Source of the DNA: Anaerolineales bacterium
GTDB taxonomy: Bacteria; Chloroflexota; Anaerolineae; Anaerolineales; UBA4823
DNA: 5,905 bases
Direction of reading: 5' to 3'
Assembly (NCBI GenBank): GCA_016932955.1
Contig: JAFGBV010000030.1
Location: forward strand, 1 to 5,905
Every line of letters begins with the position of its first letter. Positions within the stretch are counted from its first letter, which is position 1. The translations under genes and the position numbers were made by a program. Positions 1 to 5,905 of this stretch are shown here, in pieces. Under the pieces are notes generated by a model, which was not told where the DNA came from, did not search any database, and was given only the letters and a program-made list of their open reading frames with translations.

Positions 1-1385
1 CCCTCGTCAACGATTTGCTGCACTTCCCAATCCAGAAGATGGTAAGGCAGCCTGTGCGGCGGAATGCCGACTCGCATCATGCCGCCCGCCACAGGCAAGC
101 TGTCGAAGACGGTGGCTTTGTGCCCGATGCGCACCAGGTCCAGCCCGGCGGTCAACCCGGCAGGACCAGCGCCGATGATGGCAATTTTCTTGCCGGTGGG
201 GTGAGGATGGTGAGTGAAGGGAGTGCCGATCAACGATTTGTCGTGCATGTTGGGCAGCTCATCACGATGGGCATAAGCCCAATCGGAGACGAAGCGCTTG
301 AGCGCCATGATATTGACCGGCTCATCCACCTTGCTGCGAGTGCAGGCAACTTCGCAAGGGTGGTTGCAGACACGCCCGCAGACGGAGGGGAAAGGATGCT
401 CACGGCGGATCGCCCAATAGGCATCCGCGTAGCGTTTTTCACGGATCAGGGCAATATAGCCCTCCACACGCTGGTCGGTGGGACAGGCAGAGCGGCAGGG
501 TGCCAGGCCGCGTTTCTCGATCACAAAAGCGCCTGGCACAGCCTGGGCAGAGTTTCGATAAGTCGCTTTGCGCTTGCTCAGGCCTACATCGAAGGGATTG
601 ATGACCTCCACAGGGCAGACTTCAGCACATTTTCCACAGCCTGTGCACAGACTCTCGTCAATATAGCGCGCCTTGCGGCGGATACGCACCTGATAGTTTC
701 CCACATAGCCGGTGACGGCTTCGACCTCGCTGTAGCTGAGCAGCTCGATGTTTTGGTGGCGTCCAACGGACACCATTTTCGGGGTAAGAATTCAAGCCGC
801 ACAGTCGAGCGTGGGGAAGGTCTTGTACAACTGGGCCATATGCCCGCCGATGCTCGGCTCGCGTTCGACCAGAAAGACCTTCTTCCCGGCGTCCGCCAGA
901 CGTAAGGCAGCTTCGATGCCGGCAATCCCACCACCGACGATCAAGGCCTCCTGCATCATCTCCACCGGACGCGTGCTGAGCGGCGCATGATAACGCACCC
1001 GGCGGACAGCAGCACTGACCAGGCTACTGGCTTTGCTGGTTGCCTGCTGGCGGTCATCGATGACCCACGAGCAATGCTCACGGATATTGGCCATTTGCAG
1101 GAAGAAGGGGTTCAAGCCGCCTTCCTCCAGCGCCCGGCGGAAGGTAGGCTCATGCATCAGCGGTGAGCAGGAAGCCACGACCACCCGGTTCAAGCCGTGC
1201 TGTTGGATGTCCTGCTTGATCAAATCCTGCCCGGGGTCGGAACACATATACGTGTAATCACGGGCCAAGACCACACCCTCTAAAGTTTGAGCATACTCCG
1301 CTACCGCCTCGACATCGACTTTGCTGGCGATATTGGTGCCGCAGTGACACACATAGACACCCGTGCGCACTTTGGTCAGATTCAT
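1..1385 (-). CDS. HdrA-GltD fusion selenoprotein, 3' end beyond window
   Basis: Putative cytoplasmic iron-sulfur flavoprotein joining an HdrA-type N-terminal half to a GltD/NfnB-like NAD(P)H oxidoreductase. The visible 461 aa show, in order: the HdrA N-terminal domain (CHCGTN, residues ~13-18; MCSDPGQ; ASCSPLMHEPTF); an FAD-binding Rossmann motif GGGIAGIEAA; TLDCAA followed by in-frame TGA (codon 198) and ILTPKM; a ferredoxin motif C247-C250-C253-C257; GltD-type cysteines C297, C301, C336, C340, C344, C348; and a second Rossmann motif IIGAGPAGLTAG at ~403-414. The frame stays open through base 1. ATG at 1385 overlaps the upstream hdrA stop (ATGA) and has GGAGG seven bases before it, so the two are probably translationally coupled. 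The first ~290 aa closely duplicate the neighbouring HdrA, then homology switches to GltD. One Cys pair usual in the first GltD cluster is not seen. The HdrA and GltD family calls are secure. The selenocysteine reading is a strong inference, and the substrate is unknown. Confidence 0.9.
757..775 (-). promoter_or_regulatory. Bacterial SECIS-like hairpin after fusion-gene TGA
   Basis: Same 8-bp stem as in hdrA (UGGUGUCC with GGACGCCA) at the same distance from the UGA, with loop GUU in place of GUC. All synonymous third positions inside the stem are kept. Several codons around it differ between the two genes (ACG/ACC, CCC/CCG and the loop codon GTC/GTT). This is what selection on the RNA hairpin would give, although the sample is small. 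Confidence 0.7.
792..794 (-). other. Selenocysteine codon (in-frame TGA) in HdrA-GltD fusion
   Basis: The codons read GAC TGT GCG GCT TGA ATT CTT ACC CCG AAA ATG, with the same D-C-A-A-stop-I-L-T-P-K-M context as the upstream hdrA. The frame beyond it is open for a further 263 codons to the window edge and encodes ferredoxin and GltD-like motifs. The second, independent occurrence at the homologous codon makes sequencing error or decay very unlikely. Confidence 0.92.
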
Positions 1386-3409
1386 GTGACTACCTCCTCT
1401 TGCTGTGATGGAATCTTCGATGACAGATCCAAAGCTCCAACCATTAACATCCCATCGATCTCAGCAAAAATTTGCTGGTCGGTAAAGCCATTTTGTAGCG
1501 CAGCGCCTGCCGGGCAGGCCGCCACACAAGCCCCACAGCCCTTGCAAAGGACTTCATTGACCTGTGAAACCATCTTGTTATTGATCTCCACCACCTGGAT
1601 AGCGTGATAGGGGCAAAGACCAACGCAGGTGAGGCAGCCACAGCAGCGGGCGGGGTCAATATATGCCGTAAATGGCTCGAGAAAGACATGACCGGCATCC
1701 ATGAGGGAGAGTGCAGCGGCAGCCGCAGCGCCGCCCTGGGCGACACTGTCAGGGATATCTTTAGGTCCCTGGCAGGCGCCTGCCAGGTAAACACCGTCGG
1801 TAGCCGTATCGACGGGGGCAAGCTTGGGATGCTTTTCAAGGAAGAACCCGTCGGGGCTGCGGCTGACGCCAAAGGTGGCTGCCACGTGTTGGGCGTCTGC
1901 CTGGGCTTCCATTCCTGTGCTCAACAAGACCATGTCAACGGGCACCTCATCCAGGTCGCCGGTGTAGACATTAACGGACGAGACGATGAGCTGACCATCC
2001 CGCTGGCTGACCTGGATATCCTCGTCAAAGCGATAAAATTGCACGCCAGACTGGCTGACGCGGGTGTAGAAGCCCTCATAATCCTTGCCAAAGGCGCGCA
2101 TGTCGCGGTAGAACTCGTACACCTCGGCGCCGACGTAGTCGCGGATGAGCTGGGCAATCTTGAGCGAATACATACAGCAGACCCGGGAGCAATATTCGTG
2201 GGTGTCGAGATTGCGGCTGCCGACGCAGTGCAGGATGGCGATCTTTTGCGGGGTACGCCCATCCTTCAGGCGCACCTGACCGGAGGTTGGCCCGCCAGAG
2301 TTGATCATGCGCTCGAGCTCCATGCTGGTGAGCACATTGTCCAGCGTGCCATAGCCATATTGGGGCAGGCGGCGCGGATCAAAATCTTGGAAGCCTGTAG
2401 CCAGAATAATGGTGCCGACTTCCAGCTCGACATAGGTCTCTTTTTGGCTGAAATCGATCGCACCGGTGGGACAGAATTTTTCGCAGGCGCGGCATTTGCC
2501 CTTTTGAAAGTAAGCGCAGTTATCCGTATCAATAACGGGCACGCGCGGCACTGCCTGTGGGAAGGGGAAATAAACGGCAGAACGGTTTCCCAGCCCCATA
2601 TCAAACTCGGAGGGGATCTTCTTCCAGGGACACTTTTCAACGCAGGTACCACAACCGGTGCAGGCATCTTCGTTCACGTAGCGCGGCTTGCGCTTGACCT
2701 GTACGGTGAAATTGCCTACAAAGCCAGAGACAGATTCAACCTCACTGTAGCTGAGCAGCTTGATGTTCGGGTGGCGTCCGACGGACACCATTTTGGGCGT
2801 AAGAATTCAAGCCGCGCAGTCCAGCGTGGGGAAGGTCTTGTACAGACGCGACATGTGCCCGCCGATGCTCGCCTCACGCTCCACCAGGTAGACCTGTTTG
2901 CCAGCATCCGCCATGCGCAGGGCAGCTTCGATTCCAGCAATCCCTCCCCCAACCACCAGGGCTGATTGCTTGACGGGAGCCTGGCGGGAATCCAGCGAAC
3001 CGTGGTAGTGGACACGGTGAACTGCCGCAGAGACCAGGGCCTTAGCTTTCTGGGTCGCCATGCTGCGGTCCTCAGACACCCAGGCACAATGCTCGCGGAT
3101 GTTGGTCATCTGGAACAGGAAGGGATTGAGACCCGCTTCAGCGCAGGCACGGCGGAAAGTGGGCTCGTGCATCAGCGGAGAGCAAGAGGCTACGACGACA
3201 CGATCCAGGCCCTCTTCGCGGATATCTTCCTTGATGAGGGCCTGACCAGGGTCTGAGCACATGTAGGCATAATTGCGAGCCAGCACAACACCGTCCAGTT
3301 GAGCAGCGTAATCTGTCACAGCCTGCACGTCAACCATAGCTGCAATGTTGGTCCCGCAATGACAAACGTAAACGCCAATGCGGGGACTACCTCTGGAATT
3401 TGATCTCAT
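1382..3409 (-). CDS. hdrA: HdrA, heterodisulfide reductase subunit A-like selenoprotein
   Basis: Full-length HdrA-type protein (675 aa with the TGA read through; HdrA is usually about 650-680 aa). HdrA is the FAD-bearing, electron-bifurcating hub of cytoplasmic HdrABC complexes, passing electrons between low-potential ferredoxin, an electron donor module and HdrBC. Seen in order: N-terminal CHCGTN (C16, C18), MCSDPGQ and ASCSPLMHEPTF; FAD-binding GGGIAGIEAA; DCAA, in-frame TGA at codon 201, then ILTPKM; ferredoxin motif C250-x2-C-x2-C-x3-CP; a second Cys group (CRACEKFCP); GFQDFDP and HCVGSRN/CSRVCCMYSLK; GVYLAGACQGPKDIPDSV for FAD; and two C-terminal ferredoxin motifs (~589-599 and ~622-632). 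The start is set at ATG 3409, with GGAGG eight bases upstream; a TTG five codons earlier would lie across that site. The stop overlaps the next gene's start. A conventional caller would report pieces 2807-3424 and 1382-2791. HdrB and HdrC are not in the window, so the oxidised substrate is unknown and need not be CoM-S-S-CoB. Confidence 0.93.
1393..1397 (-). promoter_or_regulatory. Ribosome binding site of fusion gene
   Basis: GGAGG (within GAGGAGGTA) lies seven bases before ATG 1385, inside the last codons of hdrA. The stop and start codons share four bases (ATGA, 1382-1385). This supports re-initiation or coupled translation of the two HdrA proteins. Confidence 0.85.
2772..2790 (-). promoter_or_regulatory. 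Bacterial SECIS-like hairpin after hdrA TGA
   Basis: In the mRNA, UGGUGUCC pairs with GGACGCCA in 8 bp (one U-G wobble), closing a GUC loop. The loop begins 25 nt after the UGA (24 nt between). Bacterial SECIS elements lie within the coding region just downstream of UGA and typically have a small apical loop with G at its first positions, often GU, which SelB recognises. This hairpin fits those rules as I remember them. Folding was done by eye, with no energy computed. Confidence 0.7.
2807..2809 (-). other. Selenocysteine codon (in-frame TGA) in hdrA
   Basis: The codons read GAC TGC GCG GCT TGA ATT CTT ACG CCC AAA ATG, that is D-C-A-A-stop-I-L-T-P-K-M. HdrA proteins normally have Cys at the TGA position, and the downstream 474 aa continue the HdrA fold in the same frame with no shift. 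HdrA is a known selenoprotein in methanococci and some bacteria, with Sec at this motif. Sec is therefore the best reading. A nonsense mutation is unlikely because the neighbouring paralogue has TGA at the same codon. Confidence 0.92.
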
Positions 3410-3417
3410 TCGTTGAA

Positions 3418-3422
3418 CCTCC
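3418..3422 (-). promoter_or_regulatory. Ribosome binding site of hdrA, decides start
   Basis: GGAGG with an eight-base spacer to ATG 3407-3409. This favours the ATG over the in-frame TTG at 3424, whose use would place the site inside the coding region. Confidence 0.85.
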
Positions 3423-3448
3423 AATTTTCCACCTGATCTCCTCGATGT

Positions 3449-3466
3449 TTGTTAAAAAAAGCACAA
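3449..3466. promoter_or_regulatory. Candidate Rex-like operator upstream of hdrA
   Basis: The 18 bases TTGTTAA-AAAA-AGCACAA form an imperfect dyad. They match the recalled Rex consensus (TTGTTAA/TTGTGAA, 4 bases, mirrored) perfectly in the left half and at the outer ACAA of the right half. Rex senses NADH/NAD+ and often controls anaerobic energy genes, which would suit this locus. The A-rich setting makes a chance match likely, and no clear -10/-35 promoter was found beside it. Confidence 0.25.
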
Positions 3467-3475
3467 CTCGAAGGT

Positions 3476-3504
3476 AAAAAAAATTCCTGCACGAATACTT
3501 CTGC
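3476..3504 (-). terminator. Weak terminator-like stem plus T8
   Basis: Just after the TAA at 3514, GCAGAA pairs with TTC-G-TGC (six pairs, one bulge, GTA loop), and five bases later comes a run of eight T (3483-3476 on the minus strand). The stem is short and AT-rich in part, so termination would be inefficient at best. Together with the site at 3449-3466 it hints at a transcription boundary before hdrA. Confidence 0.25.
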
Positions 3505-3513
3505 CTGCCCCAC

Positions 3514-4893
3514 TTAACTGAGATAGGCATCAATTGTATACGCAGCTTTCCTGCCGGCAAGCATAGCATTCACCACCATATCAGGACCGGTAACAATGTC
3601 GCCGCCAGTGTAAACACCAAAGCGGCTGGTGGCGCCAGTGGCGGGGTCGCCTACGACCAGGCCCCATTTATGGGTCAGGAGGCCAGGGGTGGTGGCGCTG
3701 ACAATTGGATCGGGGTAATAACCTGCTGCGACGATCACGGTATCGGCGCGGATATGAAACTCAGTTCCTTCGACAGGGTGTGGGTGGCGAGCGCCTTCAC
3801 TATCGGGCTCGCCGATCTCGACATGCACACAGTCCACGCCCGCCACATGGCCTTTCTCACCTGCGGTCAGGCGCTGCGGGATGGTCAGGTAGCGGAACTC
3901 AACGCCTTCTTCTTCAGCCCATTGCCGGTCATGACCGCGCCCCGGAATCTCCTGCGCGGTATAGCGGTAGAGGCAGGTGACGTTGCGAGCGCCCAGACGG
4001 ATGGCAGTGCGTGCGCAGTCGGTAGCGGGGTCACCGCCGCCGATGACGACCACACGGTCGCCGATTTCGGGGAAAACTCGCTGGCGGGTGGTAAGATTCT
4101 TCTTCTCTACATTCGTGCGAACCAGAAAATCGGTGGCAAAGTAAACGCCAGGCAGCTTCTCACCGGGGATGTCGAGAGGCTGGTCGATACCACTGCCCAT
4201 ACCCAGGAAGATCGATTCAAAGCCCTGGGCGAAGAGATCGTTAACGGTTGTTTTCTTTCCGATGGTCGTATGAGGGACAAAGGTGACCCCGGCCTCCAGA
4301 ATGCTTTTGATAATATCAGTCACAAGGTGGCGAGGCAGTTTAAAAGAGGGGAAGCCGTAAGTCAAAGCTCCTCCCAGGGCTGCATGGTTGTCGAAGATGG
4401 TGACCCAATGACCCATACGCGCCAATTGCTCAGCGCAGGCCAATCCACTGGGGCCACCACCCACAATAGCAACCTTGCATCCGGTTGGTGGTGGGACAGG
4501 GATGTGGTAACCAACGGTACGGCGCTCGTACTCGGTGACAAAGGCTTCCAGAGCGCCGGTTGGCACCGGGTCGCCGCGGCGGTTGCGCACGCAGGCGCCT
4601 TCACACAGCTTTTCCTGCGGACAGACACGCCCGCAAATTTCCGGGAAAGTGGTCGTTTTGCGGTAGACTTGTGCAGCTTCGAGAAATTTTCCCTGCTCGA
4701 TATACAGCATTGCCTGGGAAATATCATTGCCTGCCGGGCAGGCTTGCTGGCAGGCAGGGCGATTATAGCAATGGAGGCAGCGGGAAGCTTCGTATCTAGC
4801 CCATTTCTCATCCCCCAAAAAGATTGTTTCATTAAAGTCGCCTACGCGCTCAATCACAGGCCGCACGAGCAACCCCTGCGACTTCAAGCGCAT
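3514..4893 (-). CDS. GltD/NfnB-like FAD-dependent NAD(P)H oxidoreductase
   Basis: Member of the glutamate synthase small subunit / NfnB family: soluble flavoproteins that take electrons from or give them to NAD(P)H and pass them through FAD to [4Fe-4S] clusters. The 459 aa from ATG 4893 show eight cysteines for two N-terminal clusters (C39, C42, C48, C52; C87, C91, C97, C101), FAD motif VGGGPSGLACAEQLA (~144-158) followed by GGALTYGFPSFKLP, NAD(P)-binding IGGGDPATDC (~284-293) and a C-terminal FAD motif TGGDIVTGPDMVVNAMLAGRKAA. With no GltB-type large subunit visible and HdrA genes just downstream, its partner is more likely an Hdr-type complex than glutamate synthase; this is inference. The NAD(P)-specificity region reads LYRY where the family usually has YRR. 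The start is uncertain: the frame is open upstream to 4941, the added residues include an IDRKARM stretch that resembles the N-terminus of relatives from memory, and the best ribosome site (4947-4951) precedes an ATT at 4939-4941. ATG 4893 has only a weak TAAGG. Stop is TAA. Confidence 0.92.
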   Translation of the reverse strand: MRLKSQGLLVRPVIERVGDFNETIFLGDEKWARYEASRCLHCYNRPACQQACPAGNDISQAMLYIEQGKFLEAAQVYRKTTTFPEICGRVCPQEKLCEGACVRNRRGDPVPTGALEAFVTEYERRTVGYHIPVPPPTGCKVAIVGGGPSGLACAEQLARMGHWVTIFDNHAALGGALTYGFPSFKLPRHLVTDIIKSILEAGVTFVPHTTIGKKTTVNDLFAQGFESIFLGMGSGIDQPLDIPGEKLPGVYFATDFLVRTNVEKKNLTTRQRVFPEIGDRVVVIGGGDPATDCARTAIRLGARNVTCLYRYTAQEIPGRGHDRQWAEEEGVEFRYLTIPQRLTAGEKGHVAGVDCVHVEIGEPDSEGARHPHPVEGTEFHIRADTVIVAAGYYPDPIVSATTPGLLTHKWGLVVGDPATGATSRFGVYTGGDIVTGPDMVVNAMLAGRKAAYTIDAYLS

Positions 4894-4946
4894 GCGCGCC
4901 TTACGGTCAATCTGCAGTGCACCACCCGCTTGCTCTGTAATTCAAA

Positions 4947-4951
4947 CCTCC
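4947..4951 (-). promoter_or_regulatory. Strong ribosome site lacking a standard in-frame start
   Basis: GGAGG is followed after five bases by ATT (4939-4941), which is in frame with the gene at 3514-4893 and directly follows an in-frame TGA. No ATG, GTG or TTG in that frame lies between here and ATG 4893. The site is therefore either used with an ATT start, as E. coli infC uses AUU, or is not used. Confidence 0.5.
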
Positions 4952-4978
4952 GCTTAACAAAAAGCTGCCTAAAATGGT

Positions 4979-5006
4979 ATGGGCGATCCCAGGCAGGGTC
5001 GCCCAT
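4979..5006 (-). terminator. Intercistronic hairpin, possible weak terminator
   Basis: A perfect 8-bp inverted repeat (ATGGGCGA / TCGCCCAT) is extended inward by CCC/GGG around a TGCCT loop with one bulged base. It lies 40 bases after the TAA of the 5046 gene and before the next ribosome site. On the minus strand it is followed by ACCATTTTAGG, not an unbroken T-tract, so it is a poor intrinsic terminator. It may instead be an RNA-stabilising or attenuating hairpin within an operon. The structure is clear; the role is not. Confidence 0.45.
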
Positions 5007-5045
5007 CTCCGCTAACAGCAACGATGCAGTAAGAACGGCAACCGG

Positions 5046-5905
5046 TTACTTATTTTGTTTCAGATACTCATCGATCCCCGCGGCAGCCTTGCGGCCTGCC
5101 ACGCTCGCAGTGACTACCAGGTCAGGGCCGGTGACGCCATCGCCGCCGGCAAACACACCCGGGCGGGAGGTGGCACCTGTTTTGGGATCCGTGATGATCA
5201 AGCCATACTTGTGCGTCTTCAAGTCGGGAGTGGTCTCGCCAATGACCGGGTCAGGCCAGTAGCCCAAAGCCAGGACAGCGCTGTCGGCGTCGACGATGAA
5301 GTTCGAGCCTTCGATTGGGACGGGGCGGCGGCGGCCTTTGGCATCTGGCTCGCCCAATTCCATCTTGATGCACTCCACCTGCGCCAGGTGCCCTTGCTCG
5401 TTGGCAATGAAGCGCACCGGCTGGGTGAGGAACTGATAGTGGGCGCCTTCTTCCAGGGCAAGCTCGCGGTCTTTGACACCACCGGGCATTTCTTTGATCG
5501 TGCGGCGATAGAGGCAGGTGACTTCGGTGGCACCGAAGCGCAAAGCAGTGCGCAGGCAGTCGGAGGCGGTGTCACCGCCGCCGATCACGACCACGTTCTT
5601 GCCGATCTCAGGGCGGGAGCGCCAATGCTCAGGAAGCAGCTCCAGGGCGACATTACAACGCGCCAGGAATTCGGTGGCTTTGAAGACGCCGGGCAGGTCC
5701 TCGCCGGGCACTTCCATCGGGGCATCCACTTCAGAACCAACGCCCACGAAAACAGCCTCAAATCCCTCAGTAAAGAGATCATCAATGGTTTTGTCTTTGC
5801 CGATATAGGTATTGTAGACGAATTCCGCACCGGCATCTTCCATGTCACCCACGCGGCAGAAGACGATCTCCTTGGGAATCTTGAAGGGAGGAATGCCATA
5901 AACCA
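5046..5905 (-). CDS. GltD/NfnB-like oxidoreductase, 5' end beyond window
   Basis: C-terminal 285 aa of a second GltD/NfnB-family flavoprotein. The frame is open to the window edge. The first visible residues, VYGIPPFKIPKEIV, match the segment that normally follows the FAD-binding Rossmann fold, so the GTG near 5852 is internal and not the start. Visible parts are the middle region (VGVGSEVDAPMEVPGEDLPG), NAD(P)-binding VVVIGGGDTASDCLRTA (~104-120 of the partial protein), YRRTIKEMPGG with the double Arg that in this family sits near the NADPH 2'-phosphate, and C-terminal FAD-binding FAGGDGVTGPDLVVTASVAGRKAA. It is clearly paralogous to the next gene downstream, domain for domain. Stop is TAA. 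About 150 bases separate it from ATG 4893, and that gap holds a strong hairpin. The presumed role is NAD(P)H-linked electron input or output for the Hdr-type system. A true glutamate synthase small subunit is possible but not favoured by the neighbours. Confidence 0.92.
   Translation of the reverse strand, partial: VYGIPPFKIPKEIVFCRVGDMEDAGAEFVYNTYIGKDKTIDDLFTEGFEAVFVGVGSEVDAPMEVPGEDLPGVFKATEFLARCNVALELLPEHWRSRPEIGKNVVVIGGGDTASDCLRTALRFGATEVTCLYRRTIKEMPGGVKDRELALEEGAHYQFLTQPVRFIANEQGHLAQVECIKMELGEPDAKGRRRPVPIEGSNFIVDADSAVLALGYWPDPVIGETTPDLKTHKYGLIITDPKTGATSRPGVFAGGDGVTGPDLVVTASVAGRKAAAGIDEYLKQNK

Larger units (their letters stand above)
519..1367 (-). repeat. Paralogous HdrA N-terminal segment, copy 2
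   Basis: Encodes residues 7-289 of the fusion protein and is collinear with copy 1 at 2531-3382, with an in-frame indel after the ferredoxin motif. By eye the two are about three-quarters identical in protein over the N-terminal domain. Identity ends at AVPxxxVI, where copy 1 continues as HdrA and this copy becomes GltD-like. Confidence 0.85.
2531..3382 (-). repeat. Paralogous HdrA N-terminal segment, copy 1
   Basis: Encodes residues 10-293 of HdrA, homologous to 519-1367. The pair is a tandem partial gene duplication in direct orientation, with copies about 2 kb apart. Both contain the TGA codon and the downstream hairpin. Confidence 0.85.

Noticed and set aside
584..934. Minus-strand out-of-frame open frames overlapping the hdrA segments (584-934, 2716-3087)
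   Set aside because: They are alternative-frame shadows of the duplicated hdrA region, resembling each other only because the underlying genes are paralogous.
1376..1384. Genome-wide recoding of TGA (to Gly or Trp)
   Set aside because: The hdrA gene itself ends with TGA at 1382-1384 (another in-frame TGA follows at 1376-1378), exactly where the next gene starts. TGA appears nowhere else inside the genes read here.
792..2809. Pseudogenes or four split genes caused by nonsense mutations
   Set aside because: Both TGAs sit at the same motif position where Cys is expected, the frame is kept on both sides, and the downstream halves keep intact cluster motifs. Decay would not produce this twice.
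4954..4960. Second Rex-like site (TTAACAA) upstream of the complete GltD-like gene
   Set aside because: Only one half-site is present; the mirrored half at the required spacing is absent.
5040..5047. AACCGGTT palindrome at the end of the 5046 gene
   Set aside because: An 8-base palindrome is expected by chance and overlaps a stop codon; no partner or repeat was seen.
15..5262. Long open frames on the plus strand (15-905, 1604-2965, 3670-5262)
   Set aside because: They lie antisense to well-recognised HdrA and GltD genes, show no recognisable domains and have low-complexity compositions typical of GC-rich shadow frames.

Overview
The window carries one strand-coherent gene block. All four protein-coding genes lie on the minus strand, so transcription runs from high to low coordinates, and both outer genes run off the window. 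Every gene encodes an iron-sulfur flavoprotein of the heterodisulfide reductase A (HdrA) or glutamate-synthase-small-subunit (GltD/NfnB-like) type. No RNA gene, insertion sequence, CRISPR array or origin is visible. The host is most likely an anaerobic, selenocysteine-using bacterium of fairly high GC. Good GGAGG ribosome binding sites and an ATGA start/stop overlap fit a bacterium, as does a SECIS-like hairpin placed directly after each UGA; archaeal SECIS elements lie in untranslated regions. A Chloroflexota (Anaerolineae-like) or Desulfobacterota-like source is plausible, but the sequence alone does not decide this.

Layout in transcription order. (1) 5905-5046: C-terminal part of a GltD/NfnB-like FAD/NAD(P)H oxidoreductase. 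(2) 4893-3514: a complete GltD/NfnB-like paralogue with its N-terminal double [4Fe-4S] domain; its true start may lie upstream, at a non-standard ATT codon behind a strong GGAGG. (3) 3409-1382: a full-length HdrA of 675 aa, interrupted by an in-frame TGA at codon 201. (4) 1385-1 and beyond: a hybrid protein whose first ~290 aa are a close duplicate of HdrA, including the same in-frame TGA at codon 198, and whose remainder is a GltD-like module.

The central observation is that the two apparent stop codons are almost certainly selenocysteine codons. In both genes the TGA replaces the second Cys of the HdrA 'DC-x-x-C-ILTPKM' motif, giving CAAU. HdrA homology continues in the same frame on both sides. 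An 8-bp hairpin with a GUC or GUU loop lies 24 nt downstream of each TGA. Ordinary gene calling would split each gene in two. TGA also appears to end gene 3, so this is local recoding and not a changed genetic code.

Functionally the block looks like an electron-transfer module. The GltD-like proteins would exchange electrons with NAD(P)H. The HdrA proteins would supply FAD and a relay of [4Fe-4S] clusters, as in HdrABC-type flavin-based electron bifurcation or confurcation. The hybrid joins both activities in one chain. HdrB/HdrC, MvhD and hydrogenase or formate dehydrogenase partners are not in the window, so the physiological couple is unknown.
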